64,000 bases of DNA from Flaccisagitta enflata (Eukaryota > Chaetognatha > Sagittoidea > Aphragmophora), in NCBI GenBank assembly GCA_965153355.1, contig OZ231127.1, forward strand, positions 6,572,001 to 6,636,000, in the 5' to 3' direction. Every line of letters begins with the position of its first letter. The stretch's first letter is position 1. Position numbers and translations under genes: made by a program. The notes under the pieces were generated by a model that was not told where the DNA came from, searched no databases, and saw only the letters and a list, made by a program, of their open reading frames with translations. Below, in pieces: positions 16,251 through 29,525 of the stretch.

Positions 16251-16770
16251 TCTCACTATGTCTCTTTTCCTAAAAACTTCACTCACAGTACTACTAACCC
16301 CCTTTTGAAGGGTGGAAGCTGGTGGTGACTTTCAGAGGTCTGTCTTTCTGTATAGAGGGCACATTTGTTGATCTATGGAAATCAAAGGTAATTATGCAAA
16401 AAAGACAAACTTGTCAACCCTTTGTCGGGTGCGGTTGCACATGCACATGGTCGGAGTTGCGGTTTTTACACACTTCTAAATTCGAGCCTCACAGCCAGAC
16501 AGACTGACCTGACGGATGGACAAAGCCTATCACTGAGTTACTTGCACGCAACTAGAGGATCAAACCTTCGTAGACTTTGACACAGATATCACAGATCGCT
16601 CGGAATGGTGAGGTGGAACTCTCTTTTCATGCCTTTCACACACGACTTTTCAAGACATTTTGCATGCATGCATTCATGAAGTTTACTTCATGTATATAGT
16701 GCTTTTTTAAAGTTTTTGGTATTTGCACTTGCGTTTCAGCAGATAATTTTTGAATAATGTCTCTTTGGTT

Positions 16771-17408
16771 CATGATCGGTCTGGATTTGATGACATTTTT
16801 TAATGGGACGCATGCGTCAATCTGTGTTTATTTTTTACGTTTTGATAAGTTTGGCGATGGTGAATGAGTTATATAATCGCATTCCATATGAGTGTAACTT
16901 TAAAGCTTTTTTTGATTTTTTATTTGTTCAATTATTGTCAAAGTGAAAGCATTCTCGGAACTTGCTAAGTCTCAACTCCAGAAGGTTATGCAGGGGGTGA
17001 TGAGATCTAGAGTAAGAAAATAAATCAAGAACAACTTTGAGTAAGACACATTTACAAAAATAAGTAAGGTTAATCTTAGAAATATCAATCATACAAAATA
17101 CACTTAAGTCTCATGAGTTGTTTGATGAATATGTAGTTGAGACTTAAGTGTTCTATGTATGCTGAAGCTACTCTTTATGTTTTCAATTTCAAATCACGTT
17201 TGGCTCTACGTGAACAGTGTAAGCCTCTGAATTTGAAAGTCAAGTTTTTTTTGTGTTGAAAAAAAAAAAAGAAAAAAATCTTTGACGTTAAATCATAGAC
17301 TTTTCAATAGAACCTCCCCAACGCAGTTATTTCATTGAATAGAATGAACATCATTCAGTTGCAGATAGACATTAAGTGAGTGAGACAAGGCCAGTTCCGA
17401 TCTATGCT
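16771..17408. other. Unique spacer at the centre of the inverted repeat
   Basis: This 638-base AT-rich segment has no mirror partner. It lies between the two divergent copies of exon 1, whose candidate ATGs are 1678 bases apart, so a divergent promoter could lie here. I see no convincing TATA or other core element. It contains one perfect small hairpin (17100-17151) and short A runs. Traces of similarity between the two edges (CCGATC and CTAACC-like words) suggest that the arms may fade out rather than end sharply. Confidence 0.7.
17100..17151. other. 14-bp perfect hairpin in the central spacer
   Basis: ACACTTAAGTCTCA at 17100-17113 is the exact complement of TGAGACTTAAGTGT at 17138-17151, with a 24-base loop. 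It sits close to the symmetry centre of the large inverted repeat (about 17090) and may be a remnant of an older palindrome. There is no U-run, so it does not look like a terminator. Confidence 0.7.
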
Positions 17409-17928
17409 AACCAAAGAGACATTATTCAAAAATTATCTGCTGAAACGCAAGTGCAAATACCAAAAACTTTAAAAAAGCACTATATACATGAAGTAAACTT
17501 CATGAATGCATGCATGCAAAATGTCTTGAAAAGTCGTGTGTGAAAGGCATGAAAAGAGAGTTCCACCTCACCATTCCGAGCGATCTGTGATATCTGTGTC
17601 AAAGTCTACGAAGGTTTGATCCTCTAGTTGCGTGCAAGTAACTCAGTGATAGGCTTTGTCCATCCGTCAGGTCAGTCTGTCTGGCTGTGAGGCTCGAATT
17701 TAGAAGTGTGTAAAAACCGCAACTCCGACCATGTGCATGTGCAACCGCACCCGACAAAGGGTTGACAAGTTTGTCTTTTTTGCATAATTACCTTTGATTT
17801 CCATAGATCAACAAATGTGCCCTCTATACAGAAAGACAGACCTCTGAAAGTCACCACCAGCTTCCACCCTTCAAAAGGGGGTTAGTAGTACTGTGAGTGA
17901 AGTTTTTAGGAAAAGAGACATAGTGAGA

Positions 17929-18208
17929 ATGCCGTACGTGACTGTCAAAACGGAAGTCGTCCCCGAGGCATCAACATCGGCGTCGACCAAAGTCGCAGCC
18001 GCTGCAGCAACAGCACCAAAAACCGCAGCAACTACGAACATTTTGAACGCTGCAGCAGCCGCTGTAGCATCATCGGCCGATTTGGAGGATCCACCGACGA
18101 TGGAGTATCGCATGTTGCCGCATTACTGGGATTGCGTGGAGGCCAATGAGTGGGACTGGGGACCCAAAGGAAGACCTCTGCCTGTCTCACCTAAAAACCC
18201 CAGAGCAG
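17929..18208 (+). CDS. Exon 1: N-terminal Ala-rich exon of a 17-exon gene
   Basis: This exon gives residues 1-93 plus one base (phase 1 out), donor CAG|gtgcaa. The ATG starts MPYVTVKTEVVPEASTSAST; two Ala-rich stretches (about residues 22-50) follow, then SADLEDPPTMEYRMLPHYW and WDWGPKGRPLPVSPKNPR. There is no hydrophobic signal peptide, which suggests a cytoplasmic or nuclear product. The frame stays open upstream to a TGA at 17845, and acceptor-like TTTTTAG (ending 17909) and CACCAG (ending 17860) are present, so an upstream exon is possible and the start is provisional. The family is not recognised. Its 3' edge is repeated in the following intron. Confidence 0.7.
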
Positions 18209-18680
18209 GTGCAATTGTAATGATGAATCCATGAGAGGGGTTAGAGACCAAAAGGGAGACCCTTGCCTGTCTTGTCCAAAAATTCCAAAGCAGGTGCAAT
18301 TGTAATGTCGTATTAATGAGTGGTCTTGGGGACCCAATGGAAGACCTCTTCCTGTCTCACCTAAAAACCCCAGAGCAGGTGCAATTGTAATGATGAATCC
18401 ATGAGAGGGGTGGAGACCGAAAGGGAGACCCTTGCCTGTCTTGTCCAAAAATCCCAAATCAGGTGCAATTGTAATGTCGTATTAATGAGTGGTCTTGGGG
18501 ACCCAATGGAAGACCTCTTCCTGTCTCACCTAAAAACCCCAGAGCAGGTGCAATTGTAATGATGAATCCATGAGGGGGTTAGAGACCGAAAGGGAGACCC
18601 TTGCCTGTCTTGTCCAAATATCCCAACGCAGGTGCAATTGTAAAGTCATTTTAATGAGTGGACACTTGCCTGTATCGCCT
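18209..18680 (+). repeat. Right-arm exon-1 edge array, 170-bp dimer
   Basis: The exon-1 3' edge (GGGGACCCAAAGGAAGACCT, CCTGTCTCACCTAAAAACCC, CAGAGCAG|gtgcaattgtaatg) recurs at 18351 and 18520. It alternates with a diverged second monomer (GACCGAAAGGGAGACCCTTG, CCAAAAATCCCAAATCAG|gtgcaattg). Each monomer has CAG|gtgcaa. A further unit sits at about 19190-19250, beyond the foldback element. Confidence 0.85.
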
Positions 18681-18689
18681 AATAGTCGC

Positions 18690-19073
18690 AAAAGCGTGAG
18701 ATGGTCAGCGGTACCCGTGCCCTGCTTAAGCAGGTTTTGGTTGAAGTTGAGGGGGCAGCAAGGCAGCGGCCCCGAAGGGGTCGATGACCTATGCTTTCAC
18801 ACATGGGGAATTCCTCCTCCTTCTCCTCCTTCTTCTTCTTCTCCTCCACACCCCCCTTCCTCCCAGCCTCCAGACCCATATCTCAGCCTCGAGGCCCATA
18901 TCCCAGCCTCTTGGCCCAAATCCCAGTCTTGAGGCCCAAATCCCGAGAGGCTGGAATTTTGGCCTTGGGGTTGGGATTTAGGCCTTGAGGTTGGGATTTG
19001 GGCCTCAAGACTGGGATTTGGGCCAAGAGGCTGGGATATGGGCTTCGAGGCTGGGGGGAGGGGGGGGGTACGA

Positions 19074-19105
<32 letters not shown>

Positions 19106-19175
19106 AAAATTCCCCATGTGTGTGAAAGCATAGGTCATCGACCCCTTTGGGGCCGCTGCCCAAAAAGCAGGAATG
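18690..19175. mobile_element. Foldback element inside the exon-1 array, right copy
   Basis: Starts near GAGATGGTCAGCGGTACCCG and GGCAGCGGCCCCGAAGGGGT..CGATGACC, and ends with TCATCGACCCCTTTGGGGCC..GCTGCCC. The ends are complementary over about 50 bases. The interior is a CCTCGAGGCCCATATCCCAG minisatellite switching orientation in the middle. Confidence 0.8.
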
Positions 19176-19314
19176 TTGTACGAATAAGGGGGATAAGAGA
19201 CCGAAAGGGAGAACCTCGCCTGTCTCATCCGAAAGCAGGCGCAGTTTAACGTATTTGGGGATGAGGGACCGTTGTTAGTTTCACTCTGAGAAGCTGTTTA
19301 TTCAGACAAACATT

Positions 19315-19350
19315 TACACACACGCACACGCACACAAACACACACGCACA

Positions 19351-19443
<93 letters not shown>

Positions 19444-19509
19444 CCCTACACAGAGAGGCAGAGGCTGCTTTAAAAACCAAAAGCTAAAAAAAGGAAATAA
19501 AGACGTGAC

Positions 19510-19546
<37 letters not shown>

Positions 19547-19673
19547 AAAAGAAAAGGAAAAGAGAGAAAAAAGAAAAAAGAAGACAAAAAGAAAAAGACA
19601 AAGCAAAGAGGAAAAAAAAAGAAAAAGAGGAAAAAAAAAGACAAAAGGACAAAAAAAGACAAACAGAAGAAAC

Positions 19674-19730
<57 letters not shown>

Positions 19731-19835
19731 TAAGAAGAAAAAAGATAAAGGAAAAAAGAGCTGGAACAAGAAAAAAAAAAAACAGAAAAAACAAACAGAA
19801 GAAAAAGACAAAAAAGATATTTGTAAAAAAAAGAA
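19315..19835. repeat. CA microsatellite and A-rich tract, right arm
   Basis: CA array 19315-19442, then A runs with G/C interruptions (19515-19830). Mirror of 14385-14895, with length differences. Confidence 0.9.
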
Positions 19836-19839
19836 AATT

Positions 19840-21749
19840 TAGAAATAAGTAATATAAAAAGCAAAGAAAGCAGACAACCTCCCAATCACACATGCCCCCA
19901 CAAACTCACAAACGTTTAAGAGAATAGAATCGAACGCTAACACTCTTCCTAAACTTAAACCCTATCTGAAGCTACTTTAACGGACCGTCATCCTGCGCCG
20001 ACGGTGCCTCCTCCGGTCGGTCCGGTCGGACGCCGTCTAATCCCCGGTCCCGCCGACGCCGTCCCGCCATCTGTCGGCGTCAATGTCAAATGTCATCATC
20101 CAGACTGTCATTACCAATTTGACCCGTTGCTGAGGTAGCTTTAAGTACGAATTTTTGTACGCGTTTATGTACAGTGCGATGCAAAAAAAATATACAAATT
20201 TTATATCTAAAATTACTATGCTCAAAAGTTGTTTAAAGAATGTTTTTATGAGGAATCCAAAGAGTTGGAATAAATGAAGTGATTGGCACCGATCCCAGAC
20301 ATTTTGGTTAAGTTGACTAGATTTTATCATAAATTGAAAACTAAGTATTGTCAATAGATGCAAGATCTTCAAATAGCTCTTAAAACTGTCTTTAATCATA
20401 CCTAGATTCTTTCATTTGAGTTGTATCTGGCATCTGTCGCTCAATTCGTATACGAGTTATATTAAGGTAAATAAAAACATTCCTGATGTGATAGCGGCAA
20501 AAAAAAAGACACAGTTTTCATTCCTGTTTTTGATCAAACTGTTTGGGCTTTGTTGCAATGTCTCTGTTTTTTGGAGCTCTTTTAAATTCTCTCAAGAAAA
20601 ACTTCCAAAAATTGATTTCAACTTTTACGTGTATATGTTTTTATGCATCGCGCTGTATACGCTCGCTTGCATGGAGTTATTGCGGGCGGAAACGGAATCC
20701 TCATTACTCGTACACACGCGTTTGCACACTCTCCTAACTTGTGTTATGCGCTGTTTGTGCAGAAGAGGCCAAATTCGATGTTGACTGCAACGCCGAAATA
20801 CCGGCGGATTGTTATCTCATGGAATTTGTTGTGATGATGATGAATCACAACCACGCGATTATCAAACGACTCACGGCATGGCACCGCGCGGTACGTGAGG
20901 CGCAGCGCGGGCGGCGCGTGAGGCGCAACTTGACGACGTACTTGATATGCAGCGATGCCGCGAGCATGGTCAACAGAAATGCGGCGTGCCATTCTTATAA
21001 ACACTCTCTCTACCCCGTTCAAGCTCGAATGATGATGATGAGGGTAAAAAAGTGACGCCGAGATTTACTGTCACGCGCGGCTGGAGTAACGTGACGTGAC
21101 GTTGATGTGAAGTTGGCGATGCTTTCGACTGATGGCGTGGCCTTGCGAAGCATCCAGTCATGCTTACATGCGTTGGCGTGGCGTTGGGTTATTCTGATGA
21201 GTGCTGGCACGGCATTTTACTATTTAAATCGGATTCATCGAATTATTCAATATTCATGAATTGTTCGACCAGTTTTCTTGTTATTTTTTTTAGGTGCGAC
21301 AAAGCACCTCTATAACTGGCTGTGTCCGTTGGTCGGTCTGTCGGTCTGTCGGTCTGTAACGCATTCGTTCGACGATCCACACGTCGCACCTATTGGCCTA
21401 CTTGGCCTTGTTTCTTAATGCATGAAAAAAAAGCTACCCAATGTGTTTGAAACTGTACGGAAGGTTATTGCGGAGCAAAGAAATATTTGCGGTATGTTTG
21501 ATCTTCTATAGCTTCTATAGCCTCTCTGTATTTTCTAGCATGCCATAGCATGTTTGCGATTTCAATTTCATCAATGAAGACACACGACTCTGCCTGTTTA
21601 TGACAAGCACGCAAAAATAACTGTAATTTGAAAAAAAAAACAACTAATTTTCAAATGCAATTCTAGTTGCGAAGAGACATTTGACGGACCGACTTATCTT
21701 TAAAGAGATACTATGAGGCATCTTGTAACGTTTTTTTCATGTCTTTCAC

Positions 21750-21750
<1 letters not shown>
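19840..21750. other. Right intron 1, inner part
   Basis: Mirror of 12466-14380. No exon is supported. It contains the GGTGCGACAAAGCACC element with GGTCGGTCTGTCGGTCTGTC (21290-21400) and a GC-rich patch near 20890-20930. Confidence 0.6.
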
Positions 21751-23262
<1,512 letters not shown>

Positions 23263-23279
23263 GACTCAACTAGGCCAGA

Positions 23280-24940
23280 AGTCAAACAGAGAGAGAGAGA
23301 AAAAAGAGAGACAAGGCCAAACAAAAGGAAAAAAAAAAGAACAAATGACTTTTTGTTTTCTAAATAAATAGCCTAATCATCATTAATGTGATCTCGTGTC
23401 TATTTTTTCTTGTCTTCCACTCTTTCTCTCTCTCGGTCACATCGCGCTGGTTTCGTCATCTGCATCTGTCATTTGTCATTAACATCTGACATCGACATCT
23501 GTCATCTTCGGCCCGACATCGACATCTGTCATCTGTATCGTCGAAACTAAAACATCTGTCGTTGGATATAACCATCTGTCGTTGGACATCACCATCTGTC
23601 GGTTGGATACTGCTATCTGTCAACCTTCGCCGTCTCGCATCTGTCATCCAAAATGTCGGCATCGGCTGCATCTGCTCGTCCGACGTCTACGGAACCCAGT
23701 CAAAAGCCAGGTAAGTTGAAAATTGAATTTCGGAGAATTTATGCGCGTCCTTACCCTCGTTCTTGATGAGGTTGTCCTGCCTTACTAAACGTTGAATTCG
23801 CGTCCCTGACATCAATCGTTTAGAAGGTCAACACCTAAAAGTCGCGTGCGGCACAGAAATAAATTTAACTTAAAACGATATAGATTGACGTTCATGACTA
23901 AATTGACTTAACTGACTTGATTCTTGAGTTTACCCCCTCCCCCGTGGGGGGGGGGGGGAATCAAAGGGTCTGGAGTTGGGGAAGGAAATCAAAGGGGGAA
24001 AAAGAGAAAAAAAGGAAATCTGGGAAAAATATAACTTTTGACAGTAACAAATCATAAAACTCAATTGGTAAAACACAATTTAACACTATTCAAACTTTAT
24101 CTTCATAGTTTTATTGCGGGGAAGAAAATCAAAGGCAGAGGGGGGGAAAAATCAAAAGCGACTCAATAATATACACCCCCGGATTTAGCATGAACAAAAA
24201 TGACTTAGAATTACTAGAAATAACTTAACAAGGCCAACACCTTACAGTCGCGTGCGGTTGTTAAGACCATAAGACCAAAAAACTAAAAGACTAAAAGACT
24301 AAAAAACTAAAGGACTAAAAGACTAAAAGACTAAAAGACTAAACGACTAAAAGACTAAAAGACTAAAAGACTAAAAGATTAAAAGACTAAAAAACTAAAA
24401 GACTAAAAGACTAAAAGACTAAAAGACTAAAAGACTAAAAGACTTAAAGACCAAAAGACCAAAAGACTAAAAGACTTAATGTAATTTGTCTTCAAATAAC
24501 ATAAAATGACTTAAAATGATGTAAAACAAAAAAAAAAAAAAAAAAAAAAAAACTAACGAAGCTAAGCGTGACAGACCGACCGACAGACGGACAGAGTGGG
24601 TTGTAGAGTCGCGTGCACGCGACTAAAAATGATCTGAAATGGCAAAAATTCACTTGAAGTTATATAGAACTAATAATTAAGTATTATAAAAGATGAAGTC
24701 TGACAAACGGACGCGATGAATCGATGGACGAAGGGGGCAGTAGGCTTGCGTGAAAGCAATTGAAACTCACCCGTTGGTACTCGACCATCCGTTGGTGCAG
24801 TGACAGAAGTCTCAGGCTGACGGAGACGCGCCCTGAGTCCGGTTTTACTTATTTGTGCATCGAGACAGAATTTATAAAGAGAAGACGTACCTAACTAAAT
24901 TGAACGTCGTACCAATGAAACATTTTGTTGTTTTATTTCA
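23280..24940. other. Right intron 1, outer part
   Basis: Contains ACATCTGTC short repeats (23455-23660), GGGG tracts, the empty site for the left foldback element (23806-23820), an AAGACTAAA-type short tandem repeat (24270-24480) longer than its left partner, an A run, and the GTCGCGTGCACGCGACT plus GACCGACCGACAG element (24565-24640). There is no exon. Confidence 0.65.
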
Positions 24941-24944
24941 GTTA

Positions 24945-25534
24945 CAGGGTGTTCAATGTCAAAGTCGGGAAAGTAAAAAGCTTACATTTCTAAACGCTTT
25001 AAGTCAGTGATTTCAAACCATTTTTCTCTTGTAGTATTATGTTTGACGTTTTTTGTGTAAAAATTTCATTGGTCTAGCTTAAATAGTTTGTCCACAACAT
25101 CAATTTGAAGTAAAACAAGTATTTACAGTTGAAGCTAAAAAACTCATATCTTTATCAACATTGTTTTTTAATATTCTGCCTTAAATTTTCAAATGGCTAG
25201 ATAATCGGGGCCAGATTGGTCTCAGATGTAAACATCTTCCAATTATACTTAATCTGAGACCAATCTGACATTTTTACTTCAATTCGTTTAGAAATAAGAG
25301 CAATTTTAAAAAAAACTATCATGATTAAAATGAGAGTTTTTTAGCTCAAACTTTATATTCTTGTTTTACTTAAAATTGATGTTGTGGGCAAAGTATTGAG
25401 GCTAGACCAATGATATTTTTATACAAAAAACGTCAACCATATTACTTCTAAAGAAAATTGATTTGAAATCACTGACTGGTTGCATTTAGAAATTGAAAGC
25501 TTTTTCTTTTCCGACTTTGAGATTGAACACGGGG
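24945..25534. mobile_element. TA-flanked MITE 1, right arm only
   Basis: The element starts CAGGGTGTTCAATGTCAAAG and ends CGACTTTGAGATTGAACACG then GGG, and the two halves are largely complementary (AGTCAGTGATTTCAAA against TTTGAAATCACTGACT). It is flanked by TA (24943-24944 and 25535-25536). The left arm has the unoccupied TA (6233-6234) in matching flanks. TA duplication and terminal repeats fit a non-autonomous Tc1/mariner-type element; no transposase was seen. Confidence 0.9.
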
Positions 25535-25702
25535 TATTGGCAGAGAGCTTGAAACAAACAGTTTCCGTATGCTTGAAAAAAAAAGCAAAACATAAGTTCT
25601 TCGCTATGAGTACCAAGCAGATTATGATGCGCTTTGAACTACTCGCTAAATCTAACTACTGCTTTATGCAAATTAGACGTAGATCATCGTTCTTACACGA
25701 AT

Positions 25703-25806
<104 letters not shown>

Positions 25807-25816
25807 CCTACAACAG

Positions 25817-25934
25817 CTAAAGGAACATTCCTGAACCGCATCCCTGCTGATCTCCTGCCCTACTACAAGCAACTCGTCCCTTATTATCCCTACTACTCCG
25901 ACTATGTCCCGGAAGATATGGTCCACGTCTACAG
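25817..25934 (+). CDS. Exon 2: Tyr/Pro-rich segment
   Basis: Residues 94-132. The acceptor is CCTACAACAG directly after a long CT array, and the donor is CAG|gtaagg. Phase 1 in joins exon 1 (G+CT gives Ala), phase 2 out. It encodes AKGTFLNRIPADLLPYYKQL then VPYYPYYSDYVPEDMVHVY. The CT dinucleotide array may serve as the polypyrimidine tract. A dispersed GGGTGTGTTTCTAGT element begins only four bases into the following intron. Confidence 0.8.
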
Positions 25935-27011
25935 GTAAGGGTGTGTTTCTAGTAACGAAAAAAAACAATTGTTCCCTTCAATCGCGTTTACAGCGTGAAC
26001 ACATATGAATATCAACTGTTCCACGAGTGATTGAGCGAAGTGAGTTTGCGAGCCCTTGAACGGATTTAACGTAGTAAAGAGGAGCGCTGCAACTTGTCTT
26101 GTCGTACCTACCGTACCTTCTGCGAGTCTGCAACTCTCTTACAATACAAATGAACCCCGCAATAATGATTGTCAAGGGACATTAAATCTTCAAATGAACA
26201 CATGGAATTCACTGAAGAACACCCTCTTACATTACAAATGAACCCCGCAATAATGCTGGTCAAGGGACATCAAATTTTAATCTGTCTTAGATGGATTTTT
26301 TTTCTGAATTGCAAATAAAGAAGTTTTATAAAAACTAGTCATCCAAGGATCGCACATGGTCAGCGGTACCCGATGCTCTGCTTGGAGTGATCAAGTGAAG
26401 CAGTAGAGAGAGAGCAGGGCAGCGGCCCCAAAGGGCCAATGTCCTGTAGGACACAGGGGGGAATTTCAAGACGTCCTGAGGTATATTAGGTCTGAGAAGA
26501 TGGATAGAGGTCATTGAAGGCGGTTTTGAAGCCTGGAGGGCAGAATTAGGTTCTAAAGAGTAGATTTGAGGTTTGAGGGGCAGGCTTGAGGCTCAGAGGA
26601 CAAATTTGAGGCCTAAAGAGCTGATGTGAGGCCTGGAGGGTGGATTTGGGGTATGGAGGGCTAATTTGAGGTCTGGAGGGCAGATATGAGGTCTGGAAAG
26701 CTGAATTAAGGTCTAAAGGGCTAAGTTGAGGTCTGAAAGGGCTATTCAGCCTATTCTGATGGCTCAGAGGGCTAAAATCAGGCCTGAGAGAGCAAAATTA
26801 AGGCCCCCAATGGCCAAGGGGGGGGACGGAAGGACAGAAGGATGGAAGGACGGACGTCTCGAAATTCCCCCCTGTGTCCTACAGGACATCAGCCCTTTGG
26901 GGCCGCTGCCCAAAAAGCATAAAAAGAGACTAAGATTTCATATCTATCATTGCGGGGAGTAACTGTACTTCTCAATTCTAATTGTTTGCCATTTTTTGTT
27001 TGAATCGACAG
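25935..27011. other. Right intron 2: SDR-like element, direct repeat and foldback insertion
   Basis: A dispersed element starts at 25939 (GGGTGTGTTTCTAGTAACG). Two copies of AAATGAACCCCGCAATAATG follow (26147 and 26237). A foldback element absent from the left arm spans about 26365-26915: GGTCAGCGGTACCCGATGCT, GGGCAGCGGCCCCAAAGGGC and CTGTAGGACACAGGGGGGAA, a minisatellite of GAGGTCTGGAGGGC units, then TTCCCCCCTGTGTCCTACAG and GGGGCCGCTGCCC. Possible short duplicated flanks (ATAAAAA) are not decisive. Confidence 0.75.
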
Positions 27012-27120
27012 AAAATTGTTGCCATATTTTGAATCTACCTCAAACTGGAAGACTTCTGGCGTCAGCGGATATTGGAAGGGAAAAGAAAAGAGATCCATCA
27101 AGATGAAGGATGATTATGAG
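27012..27120 (+). CDS. Exon 3: basic segment, source of the AATG-linked array
   Basis: Residues 133-169, acceptor GAATCGACAG, donor GAG|gtaaag, phase 2 in (AG+A gives Arg), phase 0 out. It encodes RKLLPYFESTSNWKTSGVSG and YWKGKEKRSIKMKDDYE. The exon is supported by phase logic: without it, exon 2 (phase 2) cannot join exon 4 at its best acceptor without a stop. The mirrored left copy keeps the same length and frame. The last 70 or so bases plus the donor are repeated downstream. Confidence 0.75.
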
Positions 27121-28185
27121 GTAAAGTAGAATGAATGAATAAATGCATGAATGAATGAATGAATGAATGAATGAATGAATGAATGAATGAATGAATGAAT
27201 GAATGAATGAATGACTTCTGGCCTCAGCGGATACTGGAAGGGAAAAGAAAAGAGATCCATCAAGATGAAGGATGATTATGAGGTAAAGTAGAATGAATGA
27301 ATGAATGAATGAATGAATGAATGAATGAATGAATGAATGAATGAATGAATGACTTCTGGCCTCAGCGGATATTGGAAGGGAAAAGAAAAAAGATCCATCA
27401 AGATGAAGGATGATTATGAGGTAAAGTAGAATGAATGAATGAATGAATGAATGAATGAATGAATGAATGAATGAATGAATGAATGAATGAATGAATGAAT
27501 GAATGACTTCTGGCCTCAGCGGATATTGGAAGGGAAAAGAAAAGAGATCCATCAAGATGAAGGATGATTATGAGGTAAAGTAGAATGAATGAATGAATGA
27601 ATGAATGAATGAATGAATGAATGAATGAATGAATGAATGAATGAATGAATGACTTCTGGCCTCAGCGGATATTGGAGGGGAAAAGAAAAGAGATCCATCA
27701 AAATGACGGATGATTATGAGGTAAAGTAGAATGAACGAATGAATGAATGAATGAATGAATGAATGAATGAATGAATGAATGAATGAATGAATGAATGAAT
27801 GAATGACTTCTGGCCTTAGCGGATACCGGAAGAGAAAATAAAAGAGATCCATCAAGATGAAGGATGATTATGAGGTAAAGTAGAATGAATGAATGAATGA
27901 ATGAATGAATGAATGAATGAATGAATGAATGAATGAATGAATGAATGACTTCTGGCCTTAGCGGATACCGGAAGAGAAAATAAAAGAGATCCATCAAGAT
28001 GAAGGATGATTACGAGGTAAAAAAGAATGAATGAGTGAATGAATGAATGAATGAATGAATGAATGAATGAATGAATGAATGAATGAATGAATGAATGAAT
28101 GAATGAATGAATGAATGAATGACCTCTGGCCTCAGCCGATATTGAGAAGGGAAAAGAAAAAAGATCTTTCAAATTGAAGGATGAT
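27121..28185 (+). repeat. Right-arm exon-3 edge array with AATG microsatellite
   Basis: Seven copies follow exon 3 (starting near 27213, 27351, 27505, 27651, 27805, 27947 and 28121). Each has GACTTCTGGCCTCAGCGG, ATCCATCAAGATGAAGG and TATGAG|gtaaagtag, joined by AATG arrays of varying length. The last copy is degenerate. Spacing is about 140-170 bases. Confidence 0.9.
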
Positions 28186-28535
28186 GACAAGATATATGAA
28201 AATAAGATAAAAAATGATTTATTATGAATTTTATGATTCATCGAGTACAGAAGAGTGAATAAAAGATGATGATTATTCATTCATAGTATAGCAAGAAGAA
28301 AGGATAAAGCAGTTGATAACTCAGATGCGTATTCCTTGCCGATCGGGCTTAGTTGAACGATCACTTATTAATACAGCCTAAAGGTAGGAGATTTGCAGTT
28401 GTACCCTTTGCCCTGTTTACCTTCGTTGAATGTTGATTTTGATGGCAGCGAGGCAGCGGCCCTTCGCATCGCTGACCCTGTCTAATCGCACGCGACTTAA
28501 TTGTTTTTCCTTTTCTGCGTCTGTCCACCTCACAG
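28186..28535. other. Right intron 3 end
   Basis: AT-rich sequence followed by a short degenerate foldback remnant (GGCAGCGAGGCAGCGGCCCT near 28445). Nothing coding was seen. It mirrors 1990-2190 and 3361-3500. Confidence 0.6.
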
Positions 28536-28663
28536 GCATTGAAACGTAGGGATCAAGAGGAAGACATTTTGCTGAAGATTGGACAAAAAATGAGGGAATT
28601 GAAAATGAAGCAAATCGAAGACAACATCCAATCACAGGAGATCCTCGTCGAGGGACTCAAAAA
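28536..28663 (+). CDS. Exon 4: charged coiled-coil-like segment
   Basis: Residues 170-211, acceptor CCACCTCACAG, phase 0 in, phase 2 out. It encodes ALKRRDQEEDILLKIGQKM then RELKMKQIEDNIQSQEIL and VEGLKK, with heptad-like spacing of I/L/M. The donor is AAA|gtcagt, weaker than gtaagt in the left arm. It is followed at once by a CAA microsatellite. An alternative acceptor (CGTAG, exon from 28550) would fit only if exon 3 were skipped; that variant would also keep the frame. Confidence 0.8.
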
Positions 28664-28707
28664 GTCAGTTTCAACAACAACAACGACAACAACAACAACA
28701 AAGACAA

Positions 28708-28759
<52 letters not shown>

Positions 28760-29298
28760 AACAAAACAAAATAACAACAGCAGCAGCAACAGCAATAACA
28801 ACAACACAACAACAACAACAATAACAACAACAAATAACAACAAAACAACAACAATAACAGCACACAGCAACAACAACAACAATAATAACAATAAGCAACG
28901 ACAACAATAACAAAAAATAACAACATGGAACAGCAACAGGAATAAATAAACAAAACAAATAGCAACAGCAACAACAATAACAAATAACAATAACAGAAAC
29001 AACTACATAAAAAATAAGCAACAACATCACAATAACATAATAACAACTACAATAACAACAGGAACAATTGCAATACACACAAACAACAGCAACAACAGCA
29101 CAACAACAACAACAATAATAACAACAGGAACAATTACAACAAACAAAACAAAAACATCAGCAACAACAGCAACACAATAATAATAACAGGAACAACAACA
29201 ACAACAACAACAGGAATACACACACAACAACAACAGCAACAACAATAACAGCAACAGCACAGCAACAAAGCAATAACAACAACAACATAAAAACAACG

Positions 29299-29338
<40 letters not shown>

Positions 29339-29355
29339 AAACAAAATGACAGCAA
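28664..29355. repeat. CAA-type interrupted microsatellite, right intron 4
   Basis: CAA units with CAG, TAA and GGAACAA interruptions run from the exon-4 donor to 29355; it is the mirror of 540-1840. A short ATTC array (29360-29510) precedes exon 5. Confidence 0.9.
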
Positions 29356-29525
29356 CAACATTCATTCATTCATCTCCTTAGTGAATACGCTTTGAAGTGG
29401 CAGGATGAGAGCAGGTTCATTTCATGCATTCATGCAGTCATCCATTTCTTCATTTATTAAGTCATTCAATCATTCATTCATTCATTCATTCATTCATTCA
29501 TTATTTCTTTCAACCATCTCCTCAG

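Noticed and set aside
16322-17857. Matching 61-codon open frames on both sides of the spacer
   Set aside because: They are mirrored by the inverted repeat and lie antisense or upstream to exon 1; there is no coding evidence.
28550-28663. Exon 4 starting at the later acceptor CGTAG
   Set aside because: It fits the phase only if exon 3 is skipped. The CACAG acceptor with exon 3 included gives a better site and matching phases, and exon 3 is preserved in both arms.
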